Part shown: positions 16,740-26,193 of the stretch, piece after piece
Numbering within the stretch: the stretch's first letter is position 1
Layout: every line of letters begins with the position of its first letter
NCBI RefSeq assembly: GCF_014108865.1
Contig: NZ_CP053928.1
Span: 4,030,001-4,094,000 of the forward strand
Reading direction: 5' to 3'
Source: Nocardioides sp. WS12
Lineage (GTDB): Bacteria > Actinomycetota > Actinomycetes > Propionibacteriales > Nocardioidaceae
DNA length: 64,000 nt
Notes under the pieces: generated by a model
Database searches by the model: none
What the model was told of the DNA's origin: nothing
What the model saw: the letters and a program-made list of their open reading frames with translations, nothing else
Position numbers and translations under genes: made by a program

Positions 16740-17838
16740 GCACGGCGCGGTAGTGCCCGAGCAGTTGCTCGTTGATCGAGAACCACGACCGCTCCTGGAC
16801 GGCGCGGACGGCCGTGACACCCATCGCCCGTCGCAGCGCGCCGTCGGTCGCGAGGCGGTCGACGGACGCGGCGAGGTCGGCACCGTTGCCCGGCTGGTAG
16901 AGCAGGCCGGTCGCTCCGTGGGCGATCACGTCGACCGGACCGCCCTGGGCGGGCGCCACGACCGGCACGCCCGAGGCGAGCGCTTCCTGTGCGGACTGGC
17001 AGTAGGTCTCGTAGCGACCGGTGTGGACGAAGACGTCAAGCGAGGCGTACGCCCGGCTCAGGTCGTCGCCGTGCAGCAGCCCGAGGAAGGTCGCTCGGTT
17101 GCCGAACACACCACGCAGCCGCTGCTCCTCGGGGCCGCCGCCCACCAGCACCAACTGGTAGCGGGGGTCGTCGGCGATGTGCGTGAGCAGGTCCAGTTCC
17201 TTCTCGGCAGCGAGGCGACCCACGTAGCCGACGAGCAACTGGCCTTCGGGAGCGAGCAGGCGGCGCAGCGCACCGTCGCGGTGACGCGGGTGGAAGGCGG
17301 CCAGGTCGACGCCGCGGCCCCAGCGGTGCACGGCCGGGACACCGAGTTCCTCCAGTTGGGCGATGCTGGCGGTCGACGGCGCGAGGGTGCGGTCGACGTG
17401 GTGGTGGATCCGGCGGGTCAGGCTGGCTGCCGCACGGACCCCGCCCGGGACGTCGTACCGCTCGGCGAAGCCGACGAGGTCGGTCTGGTAGATCGCGACG
17501 GTCGGGATCCCGAGCTCCTCCGCGGCGCGCGCGGCCTGGTAGCCGAGGGTGGCCGGCGAGGCGATGTGGACGACATCGGGTCCGTACTGCAGCATCATCG
17601 CCCGCAGGCGGCGACGCGTCTCGAGGCCCACCCGGAAGTCGGGGTAGAACGGCAGGTTCGCACCGCGGGCGCGGCGCAGCCGAAAGCCGGCGTACGTGTC
17701 GGGGCCGGTCGGGGCGACCAGTTCGGCCTCATGCCCCTGGGCGGAGAGGTGCTCGAGCACCCGGCGCACGGAGTTCGTGACACCGTTGATCTGTGGAAGG
17801 AACGACTCGGCCACCACCATCACGCGCAGCTTGTTCAT
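16708..17838 (-). CDS. Glycosyltransferase family 4, mannosyltransferase-like
   Basis: GT-B retaining glycosyltransferase of 376 residues. The N-terminal SFLPQINGVTNSVRRVLEHL and APTGPDTYAGFRLRR segments and the C-terminal YVGRLAAEKELDLL, FVHTGRYETYCQSAQEALASGVPVVAP match GDP-mannose-dependent alpha-mannosyltransferases such as MgtA/PimB-type enzymes. The E(x7)E nucleotide-sugar site is modified: ETYCQSAQEA in place of ETFG..xxEA. A lipid or glycolipid mannosylation role at the cytoplasmic membrane face is likely by family. The ATG at 17838 has no ribosome-binding site; TACCGT 7 nt upstream suggests a leaderless message. Confidence 0.88.
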   Translation of the reverse strand: MNKLRVMVVAESFLPQINGVTNSVRRVLEHLSAQGHEAELVAPTGPDTYAGFRLRRARGANLPFYPDFRVGLETRRRLRAMMLQYGPDVVHIASPATLGYQAARAAEELGIPTVAIYQTDLVGFAERYDVPGGVRAAASLTRRIHHHVDRTLAPSTASIAQLEELGVPAVHRWGRGVDLAAFHPRHRDGALRRLLAPEGQLLVGYVGRLAAEKELDLLTHIADDPRYQLVLVGGGPEEQRLRGVFGNRATFLGLLHGDDLSRAYASLDVFVHTGRYETYCQSAQEALASGVPVVAPAQGGPVDVIAHGATGLLYQPGNGADLAASVDRLATDGALRRAMGVTAVRAVQERSWFSINEQLLGHYRAVLSERVGAQVA

Positions 17839-17924
17839 GGCTCGGACGGTAAAGAATCTTCCGCAACACACGCCTACAGGCGCGAGAGTGTCCGGCAACC
17901 GCCTCATGAACGACTGAAGACGAC

Positions 17925-17938
17925 GTGACCCCGGTCAC
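17925..17938. promoter_or_regulatory. 14-bp palindrome in a divergent promoter region
   Basis: GTGACC-CC-GGTCAC, nested in a wider GACGTG...CACGTC repeat. It lies between the glycosyltransferase and metallophosphoesterase genes, which diverge, so it could be an operator for the latter. Confidence 0.35.
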
Positions 17939-17958
17939 CCCCACGTCGTTTGAGTCCC

Positions 17959-19704
17959 GTGGAGATCTCTCGCCGTAACCTGATCCGCCAAACCATCGCC
18001 GCCGGAGGGCTCGCCGCAGCCGCCACCGCGCTGCCCGGAGTGATGCGGGGAGGCGCGGCCTCAGCCGCGACCACGGCCGCCGCCTCTGCCCCCGTCGAGA
18101 ACGCTGCTGCGACGCTCCAGCAGACGTTCACGACCGGTGCACCCAACGCGCTCGGCTACCGCAAGGTGCTCGCCGTCGCCGGTGAGCCCCACGGCACCCG
18201 CACCGCGCTCGGCGTCGCTGCCGGCGACGGTCGCGCGGCCGCGCGCCAAGGCCTGCTCGCGTTCGTCCAGCTCAGCGACGTCCACATCGTCGACGCCCAG
18301 TCGCCGCTGCGGCTGGAGTGGGTCGACCGGCTCGAGGACCCGGGCTCACCGGTCGCGACGGGGCTCCTCTCGTCGTCGTACCGCCCTCAGGAGATGCTGA
18401 CCGGCCAGGTCGCCGACTCCATGGTCCGCGCGATCAACCAGGTCGCGAGCGGCCCCGTCACGGGCAAGTCGCTCGCGCTGGCCATCCAGACCGGTGACAA
18501 CTCGGACAACTCCCAGCTCAACGAGGTCCGCTGGAACATCGGCGTCCTCAACGGTGGTCAGGTCCGCTTCGACTCCGGCAACCTGACGCGGTACGAAGGC
18601 GTCGCCGATGGCAACGCCCTGACGTACGACACTGCCTATTGGCACCCGGAAGGCGCACCCGCCGGCAAGCCGGTCGACCGCCCGCGCAAGGAGTACGGCT
18701 TCCCGGTCGTTCCGGGCCTGCTCACCGCTGCCCGGGCCCCGTTCCAGGCGGAGGGACTCGACATCCCGTGGTACTCCGTCTTCGGTAACCACGACGGTCT
18801 CGTCCAGGGCAACTTCCCCACCAGCACCCTCCAACTCAACCTGCTCGCCCTCGGCACGCTCAAGGTCGTGTCGCCGCCGACCGGGATCAACCCGGCCGAG
18901 GTCCTCGACAACCTGATGAGCGACCCGGCTGCGGTGATCACGAACCTGCTCTCCGGCGTCACCAACGCGGGCATCCGCGTCGTCACCCCCGACCTCAACC
19001 GTCGCCTGCTGACGCGCAAGCAGGTCGTCGAGCAGCACTTCTCGATGGGCGGCGCCCCGTTCGGCCACGGCTTCACGACGACGAACCGGCAACAGGGCAC
19101 GGCGTACTACTCGTTCGACCAGGGCAACTTCCGCTTCATCGTCATGGACACCGTCAACCCCAACGGGTACGCCGACGGCTCCCTCGACAAGACGCAGTTC
19201 ACCTGGCTCTCGAACCTGCTGGCCGCCTCGGCCGACAAGATCGTGATGGTCTTCAGCCACCACACGTCCGACACCATGGGCAACCCGCTCGTCGCCACCG
19301 GCGGCAGCCTCGAGCCGCGCGTCACCGGCGGGACGGTGCTCACCACGCTGCTCTCGCACCCGCAGGTCATCGCGTGGATCAACGGCCACACCCACACCAA
19401 CAAGATCACCCCGCGCGTGCGCACGGGTGGCGGTGGCCTGTGGGAGATCACCACGGCCTCGCACATCGACTGGCCACAGCAGGCCCGGATCATCGAGATC
19501 GCGGACAACACCGACGGCTCCCTGTCGATCTTCACGACGATGGTCGACCACAGTGGCCCGGCGTCGAACGCGAACCTCAACAACCCGACCCAACTGGCCG
19601 GCCTGGCCCGCGAGCTCGCGGCGAACGACTGGCACGACCACAGCGGTGGCCTGGGTACAGCAGACGACCGCAACGTCGAGTTGCTGGTGGGCAACCCGCT
19701 CTGA
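17959..19704 (+). CDS. Tat-exported metallophosphoesterase (TIGR03767-like)
   Basis: Secreted calcineurin-like phosphoesterase of about 581 residues. The N-terminus SRRNLIRQTIAAGGLAAAATALPG is a twin-arginine signal sequence. Metal-binding motifs are DVHIVD, QTGDNSDN, FGNHDG and the late FSHHTS and NGHTHTN, in the standard order. The layout matches the actinobacterial metallophosphoesterase family I know as TIGR03767. The start is GTG 17959 or TTG 17950; both lack a clear ribosome-binding site. The substrate, perhaps an extracellular phosphoester, is unknown. Confidence 0.85.
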   Translation: MEISRRNLIRQTIAAGGLAAAATALPGVMRGGAASAATTAAASAPVENAAATLQQTFTTGAPNALGYRKVLAVAGEPHGTRTALGVAAGDGRAAARQGLLAFVQLSDVHIVDAQSPLRLEWVDRLEDPGSPVATGLLSSSYRPQEMLTGQVADSMVRAINQVASGPVTGKSLALAIQTGDNSDNSQLNEVRWNIGVLNGGQVRFDSGNLTRYEGVADGNALTYDTAYWHPEGAPAGKPVDRPRKEYGFPVVPGLLTAARAPFQAEGLDIPWYSVFGNHDGLVQGNFPTSTLQLNLLALGTLKVVSPPTGINPAEVLDNLMSDPAAVITNLLSGVTNAGIRVVTPDLNRRLLTRKQVVEQHFSMGGAPFGHGFTTTNRQQGTAYYSFDQGNFRFIVMDTVNPNGYADGSLDKTQFTWLSNLLAASADKIVMVFSHHTSDTMGNPLVATGGSLEPRVTGGTVLTTLLSHPQVIAWINGHTHTNKITPRVRTGGGGLWEITTASHIDWPQQARIIEIADNTDGSLSIFTTMVDHSGPASNANLNNPTQLAGLARELAANDWHDHSGGLGTADDRNVELLVGNPL

Positions 19705-19720
19705 CGGACCGTCTCGAGAC

Positions 19721-20854
19721 CTACTCGACTGCGGCGAGCTGACCGCAGGCGCCGTCGATCTCGGAGCCACGGGTGTCGCGGACCGTCGTCGGCACGCCCT
19801 TGGCCTCGAGCCGGCGGACGAACTCACGCTCGTCCTTCGGGTCGGACGCGGTCCACTTGGACCCCGGCGTGGGGTTGAGCGGGATCAGGTTGACGTGGAC
19901 CCAGCCGTGGCCGCGCTCGTTGAGTACGTCGGCCAGCAGGTCGGCGCGCCAGGCCTGGTCGTTGATCTCGCGCATCATGGCGTACTCGATCGAGACGCGA
20001 CGCTTGGTCTTCACGAAGTACTCGTAGGCGGCGTCGACCGTCTCCGCCACGGAGAACCGGGTGTTGATCGGGACCAGCGTGTTGCGCAGCTCGTCGTCCG
20101 GCGCGTGCAGGCTGAGCGCGAGCGTGACCGGGATGCCTTCGTCGGCGAGCTGCTTCATCCGCGGCACGAGGCCGACGGTGGAGACGGTGATGCCCCGCGC
20201 CGACATGCCGTAGCCGTCGGGGGCGGGCTCGGTGAGGCGTCGTACGGCGCCGATGACAGCCTTGTAATTGGCCATCGGCTCGCCCATGCCCATGAAGACG
20301 ACGTTGTTGACGCGACCCTTGCCGCCGGGCACCTCGTCACGCTCCAGCGAACGCGCCCCGGCGAGCACCTGCTCGACGATCTCGGCGGTTGACATGTTGC
20401 GCTGGAGGCCGCCCTGGCCGGTGGCGCAGAACGGGCAGGCCATGCCGCAGCCGGCCTGGCTCGAGACACACATGGTCACGCGGCCCGGGTACCGCATCAG
20501 CACGGATTCCACGAGGGACCCGTCGAAGAGCTTCCAGAGCGTCTTGCGGGTCGTGCCCTTGTCGGCTTCGAGGGTGCGCAGCGGCGTCATCAGGTCGGGC
20601 AGCAGGGCCGCGACCAATTCGGCGCGCTGGGCGGCCGGCAGGTCGGTCATCTGCTCCGGGTCGTCCGCGAGCCGCGAGAAGTAGTGCGTGGCGACCTGCT
20701 TGGCGCGGAAGCCCGGGAGGCCCATCTCGACCAGCAGCGCCTTGCGCCCGGCGGGATCGAGGTCAGCCAGGTGCTGCGGCGGCTTCTTGCGCCCGCGCGG
20801 CTCGTCGAAGACGAGGGGAAGGGGGCGGGGGCCGGACTCGGGCTGGTCGGTCAT
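19721..20854 (-). CDS. rlmN: 23S rRNA (adenine2503-C2)-methyltransferase RlmN
   Basis: Radical-SAM methyltransferase of 377 residues that methylates A2503 of 23S rRNA and A37 of some tRNAs. The radical SAM cluster is CGMACPFC near residue 130, with GMGEPMANY after it. The C-terminal mechanistic Cys lies in DGACGQL; the other catalytic Cys is in the AGCGMAC region context expected for the family. The N-terminal [19 protein letters not shown] segment is the accessory domain. rlmN near cdsA-frr-pyrH-tsf-rpsB is the usual actinobacterial neighbourhood, but here about 6.5 kb of unrelated genes separate it from cdsA. Confidence 0.95.
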   Translation of the reverse strand: MTDQPESGPRPLPLVFDEPRGRKKPPQHLADLDPAGRKALLVEMGLPGFRAKQVATHYFSRLADDPEQMTDLPAAQRAELVAALLPDLMTPLRTLEADKGTTRKTLWKLFDGSLVESVLMRYPGRVTMCVSSQAGCGMACPFCATGQGGLQRNMSTAEIVEQVLAGARSLERDEVPGGKGRVNNVVFMGMGEPMANYKAVIGAVRRLTEPAPDGYGMSARGITVSTVGLVPRMKQLADEGIPVTLALSLHAPDDELRNTLVPINTRFSVAETVDAAYEYFVKTKRRVSIEYAMMREINDQAWRADLLADVLNERGHGWVHVNLIPLNPTPGSKWTASDPKDEREFVRRLEAKGVPTTVRDTRGSEIDGACGQLAAVE

Positions 20855-20919
20855 GGTGGATCGATTGTCCCACCTGCGCCGACGGATGCCGAAACGTCAG
20901 ATCAGGCGACCGGGAGGGG

Positions 20920-21285
20920 TCAGGCGTCGCGCTTGAGCAGGAACCACAACACGGCGCCAGCCACCCCGACGGCGACGATGAGGGTCGCCAGGGTGCCGAG
21001 CAGCATGTAGCGCGCAAAGCGGCGGGTGTGGCGGGGCACGAGCAGCCCGATGGGGACCACCAGGAGCAGCAGCACGAAGGGGAAGAGTTCCTCGGCGCGG
21101 TGGTAGCCCACCAGCCAGCGGAGGACGGCGGCGTACAGGCCCGGGACCACGATGATCGAGACCATGCCGGTGAAGAAGCCCGCGAGCGGGAAGAACACCG
21201 GATGCCCGCGGTGGAACCAGTCGGGTCGCCGCGAGCGGTCCTCCGCCTGGGTGCCGGCGTCGCGCGCCTGATCTGCCTCATCCAT
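20920..21285 (-). CDS. Small membrane protein with three predicted transmembrane segments
   Basis: A 121-residue protein of unknown function. It has a polar N-terminus (about 25 residues) followed by three hydrophobic helices: roughly VFFPLAGFFTGMVSIIVVPGLY, LFPFVLLLLVVPIGLLV and LLGTLATLIVAVGVAGAVLWFLL. There are no catalytic motifs. It lies 65 bp upstream of rlmN on the same strand. It is also divergent from the Cys-cluster operon at 21.4 kb, so the 147-bp gap holds promoters for both. Confidence 0.7.
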   Translation of the reverse strand: MDEADQARDAGTQAEDRSRRPDWFHRGHPVFFPLAGFFTGMVSIIVVPGLYAAVLRWLVGYHRAEELFPFVLLLLVVPIGLLVPRHTRRFARYMLLGTLATLIVAVGVAGAVLWFLLKRDA

Positions 21286-21409
21286 GTCTGAGCGATCGTA
21301 TCGGTGCCGACCACATGGCGCCCAACTGCCCGAAGGGGCAATGCAGGGCGCCCGATCGTCCGCCGCCCGGTCGTCGCGACGCAGGTCGCTCCCGGCCTAG
21401 ATTTTCGCC

Positions 21410-21436
21410 ATGTCGTGGTGGGCGGTCAGCTCATGA
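21410..21436 (+). CDS. Possible 8-residue leader peptide MSWWAVSS
   Basis: A TAGATT -10-like hexamer at 21398-21403 lies 6 nt before this ATG, so a leaderless transcript could start here. The reading frame is eight codons with two adjacent Trp codons. Its TGA overlaps the ATG of the next gene (ATGA), the same coupling used by the following genes. Without the leader, the next gene has no good ribosome-binding site. Such a short frame can arise by chance. Confidence 0.35.
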   Translation: MSWWAVSS

Positions 21437-22536
21437 CGCAGGCCCCCGTGTTCATTCCGTGGCGGAGCATCGCGGCCGGCGTCGTGGATCCCTCTGCGCG
21501 CACGCTGAGCTATGGCGAAGCACTCGAATCGCCCTGCGCGACCTGCAGCACTTCCCCGTGCTGCACGCACCTCCCGGTGCACACCTTCAGCGTCAGCACC
21601 GTCGGCGACCTGTCGTACGCCGCCTACCTGCTCAACTTCGACCGAATCCGGCTCGGCGTGACCCGGGTCGGCGAGTGGAGCGTCTACTACGTCAACCCAT
21701 GCCGCTTCCTCGACACCGAGCGGATGGCTTGCACGGTCCACGCCACGGACAAGCAGCCGAACATCTGCCAGAACTACAGCCCCTACCAGTGCTGGTACAA
21801 GCGATCGATGACGAAGTCGGTGACCGAGGACTTCGTGTTCGTCGACCGGGCGCGTCTCGACTTCATCACCGAACGGGTCCAGTTCGACGAGGCGAGGAAC
21901 GTCATCGGCATTCCGGACTGGGACGAGCTGGTGAACGCGCTCGCGAGCGTGAGCGACGAGGTGCCGTGGGACGAAGCGACACCGGTCCCCTCCGATCACG
22001 CCTACGAGCGCTGGCAGGCCGAGGTCGTCGGCGCCGAGGACCCGACGCCCGCCCATCGGCGCCTCCTGCCGTTCGCCGACAACCCGAGCCCGTGCTCCAC
22101 CTGCTCGGCTCCCTGCTGCGAGACCCTCGAGTTCGCCCAGGGATTCCCCACCACGAAGAGCTCGCTCGACTTCTTCCAGTTCTGCCTCGGCTTCCCGGGC
22201 GTCGAGTTGTCCGTGTCGGATGCCGGGTGGTCCCTGGCGATCAAGACCACCTGCCGCCACCTGACCGACGGGCGCTGCGGTGTCTACGGGCAGCCTGAGC
22301 GCCCGCTGTTCTGCCGCTACTACGACGCCTGGAAGTGCACCTACCGCGACAAGTACCTGCAACCCCGCCCGACCGCGAGCGTGCGAGTTCGTCTGGACGA
22401 GTTGTCTGCGCTCACCGAGTGCATCGTGGTCGACGAGAACGGCAAGATCGCGACCATCGCCCCCGTCGACGACACCCGGGCGCAGATCGAAGCGTCGTGG
22501 CGCAAGGCGGCGGGGCTGGAGCAGGCCCCGACATGA
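21433..22536 (+). CDS. Tandem Cys-cluster protein (two YkgJ/UPF0153-like domains)
   Basis: A 367-residue protein with two copies of the CxxCxxxCC-type cluster. The first is at C35-x2-C38-x4-CC (43-44) with later Cys in NPCRFL, MACTVH and YQCWYK. The second has CSTCSAPCC, then TTCRHL, GRCGVYG, LFCRYYDAWKC. Each copy follows the YkgJ pattern, including the GxCxVY...RPxxCRxY tail in the second. The family is thought to bind zinc or an iron-sulfur cluster; its function is not established. It is translationally coupled (ATGA) to the metalloprotease gene, so the two probably act together. An in-frame GTG at 21415 is an alternative start. Confidence 0.8.
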   Translation: MTQAPVFIPWRSIAAGVVDPSARTLSYGEALESPCATCSTSPCCTHLPVHTFSVSTVGDLSYAAYLLNFDRIRLGVTRVGEWSVYYVNPCRFLDTERMACTVHATDKQPNICQNYSPYQCWYKRSMTKSVTEDFVFVDRARLDFITERVQFDEARNVIGIPDWDELVNALASVSDEVPWDEATPVPSDHAYERWQAEVVGAEDPTPAHRRLLPFADNPSPCSTCSAPCCETLEFAQGFPTTKSSLDFFQFCLGFPGVELSVSDAGWSLAIKTTCRHLTDGRCGVYGQPERPLFCRYYDAWKCTYRDKYLQPRPTASVRVRLDELSALTECIVVDENGKIATIAPVDDTRAQIEASWRKAAGLEQAPT

Positions 22537-24701
22537 GGGAGCGGGCACGGGAACCCGAACCCACCCGCGCGGAACCCGTCCACCGCGAGGACGACCTGCG
22601 TTCGAAGGCCCACCTCCAACCTCCGGAACAGACCCCGGTCACTGGACCGATGGGCCCCACCACCATGCAACGCCTCGGCAGGGACCTCGGGAACACCCGT
22701 CTGACCAGCTGGATGGGCGCGAAATCCGGTGAGGTCCTCCAGCGGGTGCCGGTGAAGTACGCCGACACGGGCGAGACGCTGTACGAGAACCCCCCGGAGC
22801 AGGACCCTTCCGTCACCACGGCGCCGACCGCCGCGGCCAAGCAATTCGTCTCGTCCCCCTATGCGAACGACAACCCCAACGTCGAGTACGAGATCGACCG
22901 CAAGGCCGACCATGCCCTGGTGACCGTCAAGATCCTGTTCATCCAGCAGAACCGTGGCCAGAACGAGTGGATGAAGGACACGAAGGGCCGGATCGCGCTC
23001 GACAAGGCCGGCAAGCGGATCCCGGACCCGACCTTCACCCAGGACATCGGCACACCCAAGGAGATCCCGGCAGGCGACAAGCGCCGGTCCTTCATCGGCG
23101 CCCAGGTCAAGGGCATCACCGCGGCGTGGAACCACTTCGACCTCAACAGCAAGACCGTGCCGAAGGCCGGACCACCGGGGCCGGACGGCAAGGCGGCTCC
23201 CGCGCCGCCGCCCACCCCGATCAACCTGCCGCTCAAGTTCGTCGCACAGCCGGAGTACTCCCTCACGGCCAAGGGCGTCCACGCCACGATCCGGGTGTTC
23301 GGTCCGAACATCGACGCCGATCGCGACGGGGCGCACCCCGTGGACTCGGGCCACTGGTACATGAACACCAAGAAGAACTACGGCGACTCCACCAAGCTGG
23401 ACATGATCAAGACATCTGCCCACGAGTATGGCCACCTGCTCGGTCTCCAGGACGAGTACTTCCGCAGCGACGACCAGACCCACCAGATGCTGCACAAGAT
23501 GGGCGGTGGCGCCGCGACCGCCGACAAGGAACTGGACCAGAACACCGTACGACGGATGGTCACCGCCGCGCTGATGCCCGTCATCGAGGCAAGGATGACG
23601 GACAACATCGGCTCCATCGCGGAGACGTTCGCGAAGTCGTTCCCCACCCTGCGCAAGCAGCTGACCGGCGCCGTACGGACCACATGGGCCGACAGCGGCC
23701 TGCGGTCCGGCATCGTGTCCCAGATCGAGCCGCACCTGATGTCCAAGTCGATGAAGCACCAGTTGGCGTCCGTCGTCGACTTCCAGACGGGCCAGAACCT
23801 GTCGAACCTGACCCGGGCCACGGATGCCCTCGCGGCGACCTCGACGAAGTACCTCGCGGACCTGGTGCTGGGGACGTTCTCGAACTGGGAGCGCTCCATG
23901 AACGGCAGCTTCAAGGCCACGGGGGCCGACGGTTCCGACGTGAAGATCAGAACCAGCTTTTCGGCGAACGTCAAGGAGTTCGGAACCACCGGGGGCGGCA
24001 AGTCGGAAGCGGCCCAGCTCGCCGACAGCATGATCGGTGGTCCCGGGTTGCCGAAGATCGCTCCCTCGACGACGCTGCTGGGACAGCTCGAGGAGATCCC
24101 GAAGCGGTGGTCGGAACCCGGGAAGGGTCTCGATTCGGCGTACACGCCTGCGGTGGTCACCCCTCAGGTCACGGCCGCCGTCGACGCCGCGGTCGCGGCC
24201 GGCATCTTCCCCAAGATCAACGGCACCGGCCAGCTCTACATCCGCCTCCGGCGGCTGATCGACTCGACGGCGAAGGTGAGTGCCAACAAGGCGGCCCTGG
24301 CCTTCGTGGACGGTGCGGTGCGGGAGAAGGTCGACGCGCAGTTCTCCGAGCTCAAGGCCCAGATCGAGACCGAGGTGAGCAGCACCCTCGGCATGAAGGC
24401 CGGCGCCCTGGCGGCCAAGGGGCCTCCGGACCCCAACGTCACTGCGATCGCCACGAAGCTGCACGCGATGCTGCAGGCGCAGCAGAACAAGGCCAACTAC
24501 GATCCGAAGGTGGGCGAGATCAACCCGGGTACGGGAGGTGCGGGCACCGACGTACGGCACAGCAGCAGTTCGGTGATGAGCTCCAACGACATCAGCCAGG
24601 CCGGGTTCCGCTCCGATCTCATTGCCCCGGTCGTCGGCCAGTTCAACACCCTGCTGAAGAAGGCCGACGAAGAGAACTTCACTGCCAAGGTCACCCGATG
24701 A
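22533..24701 (+). CDS. Large HEXXH metalloprotease-like protein
   Basis: A 722-residue protein of a family I do not recognise. The zinc motif H297-E-Y-G-H301-L-L-G-L-Q-D307-E-Y fits HEXXHXXGXXD, the arrangement of metzincins such as snapalysin. A Met in QMLHKMGGG about 20 residues later could be the Met-turn, but this is weak. The N-terminal 75 residues are charged and contain VLQRVPVKY, similar to the QR motifs in the contractile injection system proteins of this window. The C-terminal half is helical, Ala/Lys-rich and ends in a Ser-rich stretch. No signal peptide is seen. It overlaps both neighbours by ATGA. It may be a toxin-like or effector protease (inference). Confidence 0.75.
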   Translation: MRERAREPEPTRAEPVHREDDLRSKAHLQPPEQTPVTGPMGPTTMQRLGRDLGNTRLTSWMGAKSGEVLQRVPVKYADTGETLYENPPEQDPSVTTAPTAAAKQFVSSPYANDNPNVEYEIDRKADHALVTVKILFIQQNRGQNEWMKDTKGRIALDKAGKRIPDPTFTQDIGTPKEIPAGDKRRSFIGAQVKGITAAWNHFDLNSKTVPKAGPPGPDGKAAPAPPPTPINLPLKFVAQPEYSLTAKGVHATIRVFGPNIDADRDGAHPVDSGHWYMNTKKNYGDSTKLDMIKTSAHEYGHLLGLQDEYFRSDDQTHQMLHKMGGGAATADKELDQNTVRRMVTAALMPVIEARMTDNIGSIAETFAKSFPTLRKQLTGAVRTTWADSGLRSGIVSQIEPHLMSKSMKHQLASVVDFQTGQNLSNLTRATDALAATSTKYLADLVLGTFSNWERSMNGSFKATGADGSDVKIRTSFSANVKEFGTTGGGKSEAAQLADSMIGGPGLPKIAPSTTLLGQLEEIPKRWSEPGKGLDSAYTPAVVTPQVTAAVDAAVAAGIFPKINGTGQLYIRLRRLIDSTAKVSANKAALAFVDGAVREKVDAQFSELKAQIETEVSSTLGMKAGALAAKGPPDPNVTAIATKLHAMLQAQQNKANYDPKVGEINPGTGGAGTDVRHSSSSVMSSNDISQAGFRSDLIAPVVGQFNTLLKKADEENFTAKVTR

Positions 24702-25369
24702 GCCAGGTCCTGCTGACCTTCACCCTCACCGTCACCTCGACCGTCCACCAGACCATCGTGCTCGGCGACGACGGTGTCGTCAGCCGCGTGAACGCACGGC
24801 CCGGCGACACCGAGAATCCGGAGGTGGGTTGGTGGCAGGGGTCGATCGACGGCTCCGTGCTCGCCCTGGCCCAGTCGCTGGCGACCTCGGCGTGGCCCGA
24901 CATCACAGCCAGCCGCCCGCCCGCGGCGGCCGCGTGGTCGGCAACCGGCGCCGGCGGACGACGTGGGCTGTGGGGCGCGACGGACGAGATCGGCGCTGCA
25001 CTGCGCTCGCTCCAGTCCGAGTGCTCCAAGGTCGCGCGGGACGCCGTTGCCGTGGCCGCCCTCTCTGCCCGGCAGTCCGGCGCCGACGGCCCCGTCATGC
25101 TGACCGTGGAGTCGCGCGGGACCGCACCGATCGACCTCAGCCTGCGCGATGCGGAGTTCGTCGACGGCGAGACGACGGTCTTCATCACCGACGAGGCCGA
25201 GGTCGTCGGGTATCTCGGTGCAGCCCTCTCCTTGCCTCCGGAACTGCGCGCCGTCGGCGTCCTGCGCAACCGCCAGTCCGGCACCCAGGGCCTCGATCTG
25301 ACGGGAACCATGTCGTCGGGCGCCGAGCGGTACGACGTCGGACTGAGGGTCACCGTCACCACCGAGTGA
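24698..25369 (+). CDS. Unknown protein coupled to the metalloprotease
   Basis: A 223-residue protein with no family I recognise. It opens with beta-strand-like sequence (VLLTFTLTVTSTVHQTIVLGDDG), has a Gly/Ala-rich middle with AATGAGGRRGLWG character, and ends with alternating strands (MLTVESRG, IDLSLRDAEF, YDVGLRVTVTTE). No signal peptide or membrane segment is seen. Its ATG overlaps the protease stop, so equal expression is likely. An inhibitor, chaperone or immunity partner for the protease would fit the arrangement, but nothing in the sequence proves it. Confidence 0.7.
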   Translation: MSQVLLTFTLTVTSTVHQTIVLGDDGVVSRVNARPGDTENPEVGWWQGSIDGSVLALAQSLATSAWPDITASRPPAAAAWSATGAGGRRGLWGATDEIGAALRSLQSECSKVARDAVAVAALSARQSGADGPVMLTVESRGTAPIDLSLRDAEFVDGETTVFITDEAEVVGYLGAALSLPPELRAVGVLRNRQSGTQGLDLTGTMSSGAERYDVGLRVTVTTE

Positions 25370-25401
25370 TGAGGGGTTGACCGCTCTGTGACAGTGGTCC
25401 C

Positions 25402-26193
25402 GTGAACGAACCGCATCCGTCACTGACGTACAGCCACTATCTCGCCCTCGACGAGGTCCTCGCGGCCCAGCGACCGCGCTCCGACGAGCACGACGAGCTC
25501 CTCTTCATCGTGATCCACCAGGTCTACGAACTGTGGTTCAAGCAGATGCTCCACGAGCTCACCGGACTCCAGCACCGGCTGGAGGACGGGGACACGCCGC
25601 GGTCCCTCCACACGCTCGGGCGGGTGCTGGCGATCCTCAAGGTGGCCGTCGCCCAGGTGGACGTCCTCGAGACCATGACACCCCGCCAGTTCACCAGCTT
25701 CCGTGGCCGCCTCGACGCCTCCAGCGGCTTCCAGTCGGAGCAGTTCCGTGAGCTCGAGGCGACGCTGGGGCGCCGGGACCGCCGCGTGTTCGAGCACTAC
25801 CCCGAGGGCAGCGCCGGTCGCGAGCGGATTGCCACCGCGATGTCGCGGCCGTCGGTGTTCGACTCGTACCTGCGCTACCTCGTCACGCAGGGGTACGACG
25901 TCCCGTCGGCCGCCCTCGAACGTGACCTCTCCACGCCCTGGGAGCCGTCGGCGGAGGTCCAGACCCTGCTGCTGGCCCTGTACGCCGACGACGGTGGCGC
26001 CGCACAGGTCGCCGAGCGGCTCGTCGACCTCGACGAGGGTCTCCAGGAGTGGCGCTACCGCCACGTCAAGATGGTCGAGCGGACCATCGGCGCCAAGATG
26101 GGCACCGGCGGCTCGTCGGGCGCGACGTACCTCTGGAGCACCGTGACGCACCAGCTCTTCCCCGACCTGTGGGCGATCCGGAGCGAGATGTGA
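25402..26193 (+). CDS. kynA: Tryptophan 2,3-dioxygenase
   Basis: Heme dioxygenase of 263 residues opening the indole ring of L-tryptophan to N-formylkynurenine. Typical segments are LTYSHYLALDEVL, DELLFIVIHQVYELWFKQMLHEL (distal His and substrate-binding residues), TPRQFTSFRGRLDASSGFQS, and the C-terminal RHVKMVERTIGAKMGTGGSSGATYL with the proximal heme His. The GTG start at 25402 is 32 bp after the previous gene. The last codon overlaps the kynureninase start (GTGA). No arylformamidase gene is next to the pair. Confidence 0.94.
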   Translation: MNEPHPSLTYSHYLALDEVLAAQRPRSDEHDELLFIVIHQVYELWFKQMLHELTGLQHRLEDGDTPRSLHTLGRVLAILKVAVAQVDVLETMTPRQFTSFRGRLDASSGFQSEQFRELEATLGRRDRRVFEHYPEGSAGRERIATAMSRPSVFDSYLRYLVTQGYDVPSAALERDLSTPWEPSAEVQTLLLALYADDGGAAQVAERLVDLDEGLQEWRYRHVKMVERTIGAKMGTGGSSGATYLWSTVTHQLFPDLWAIRSEM

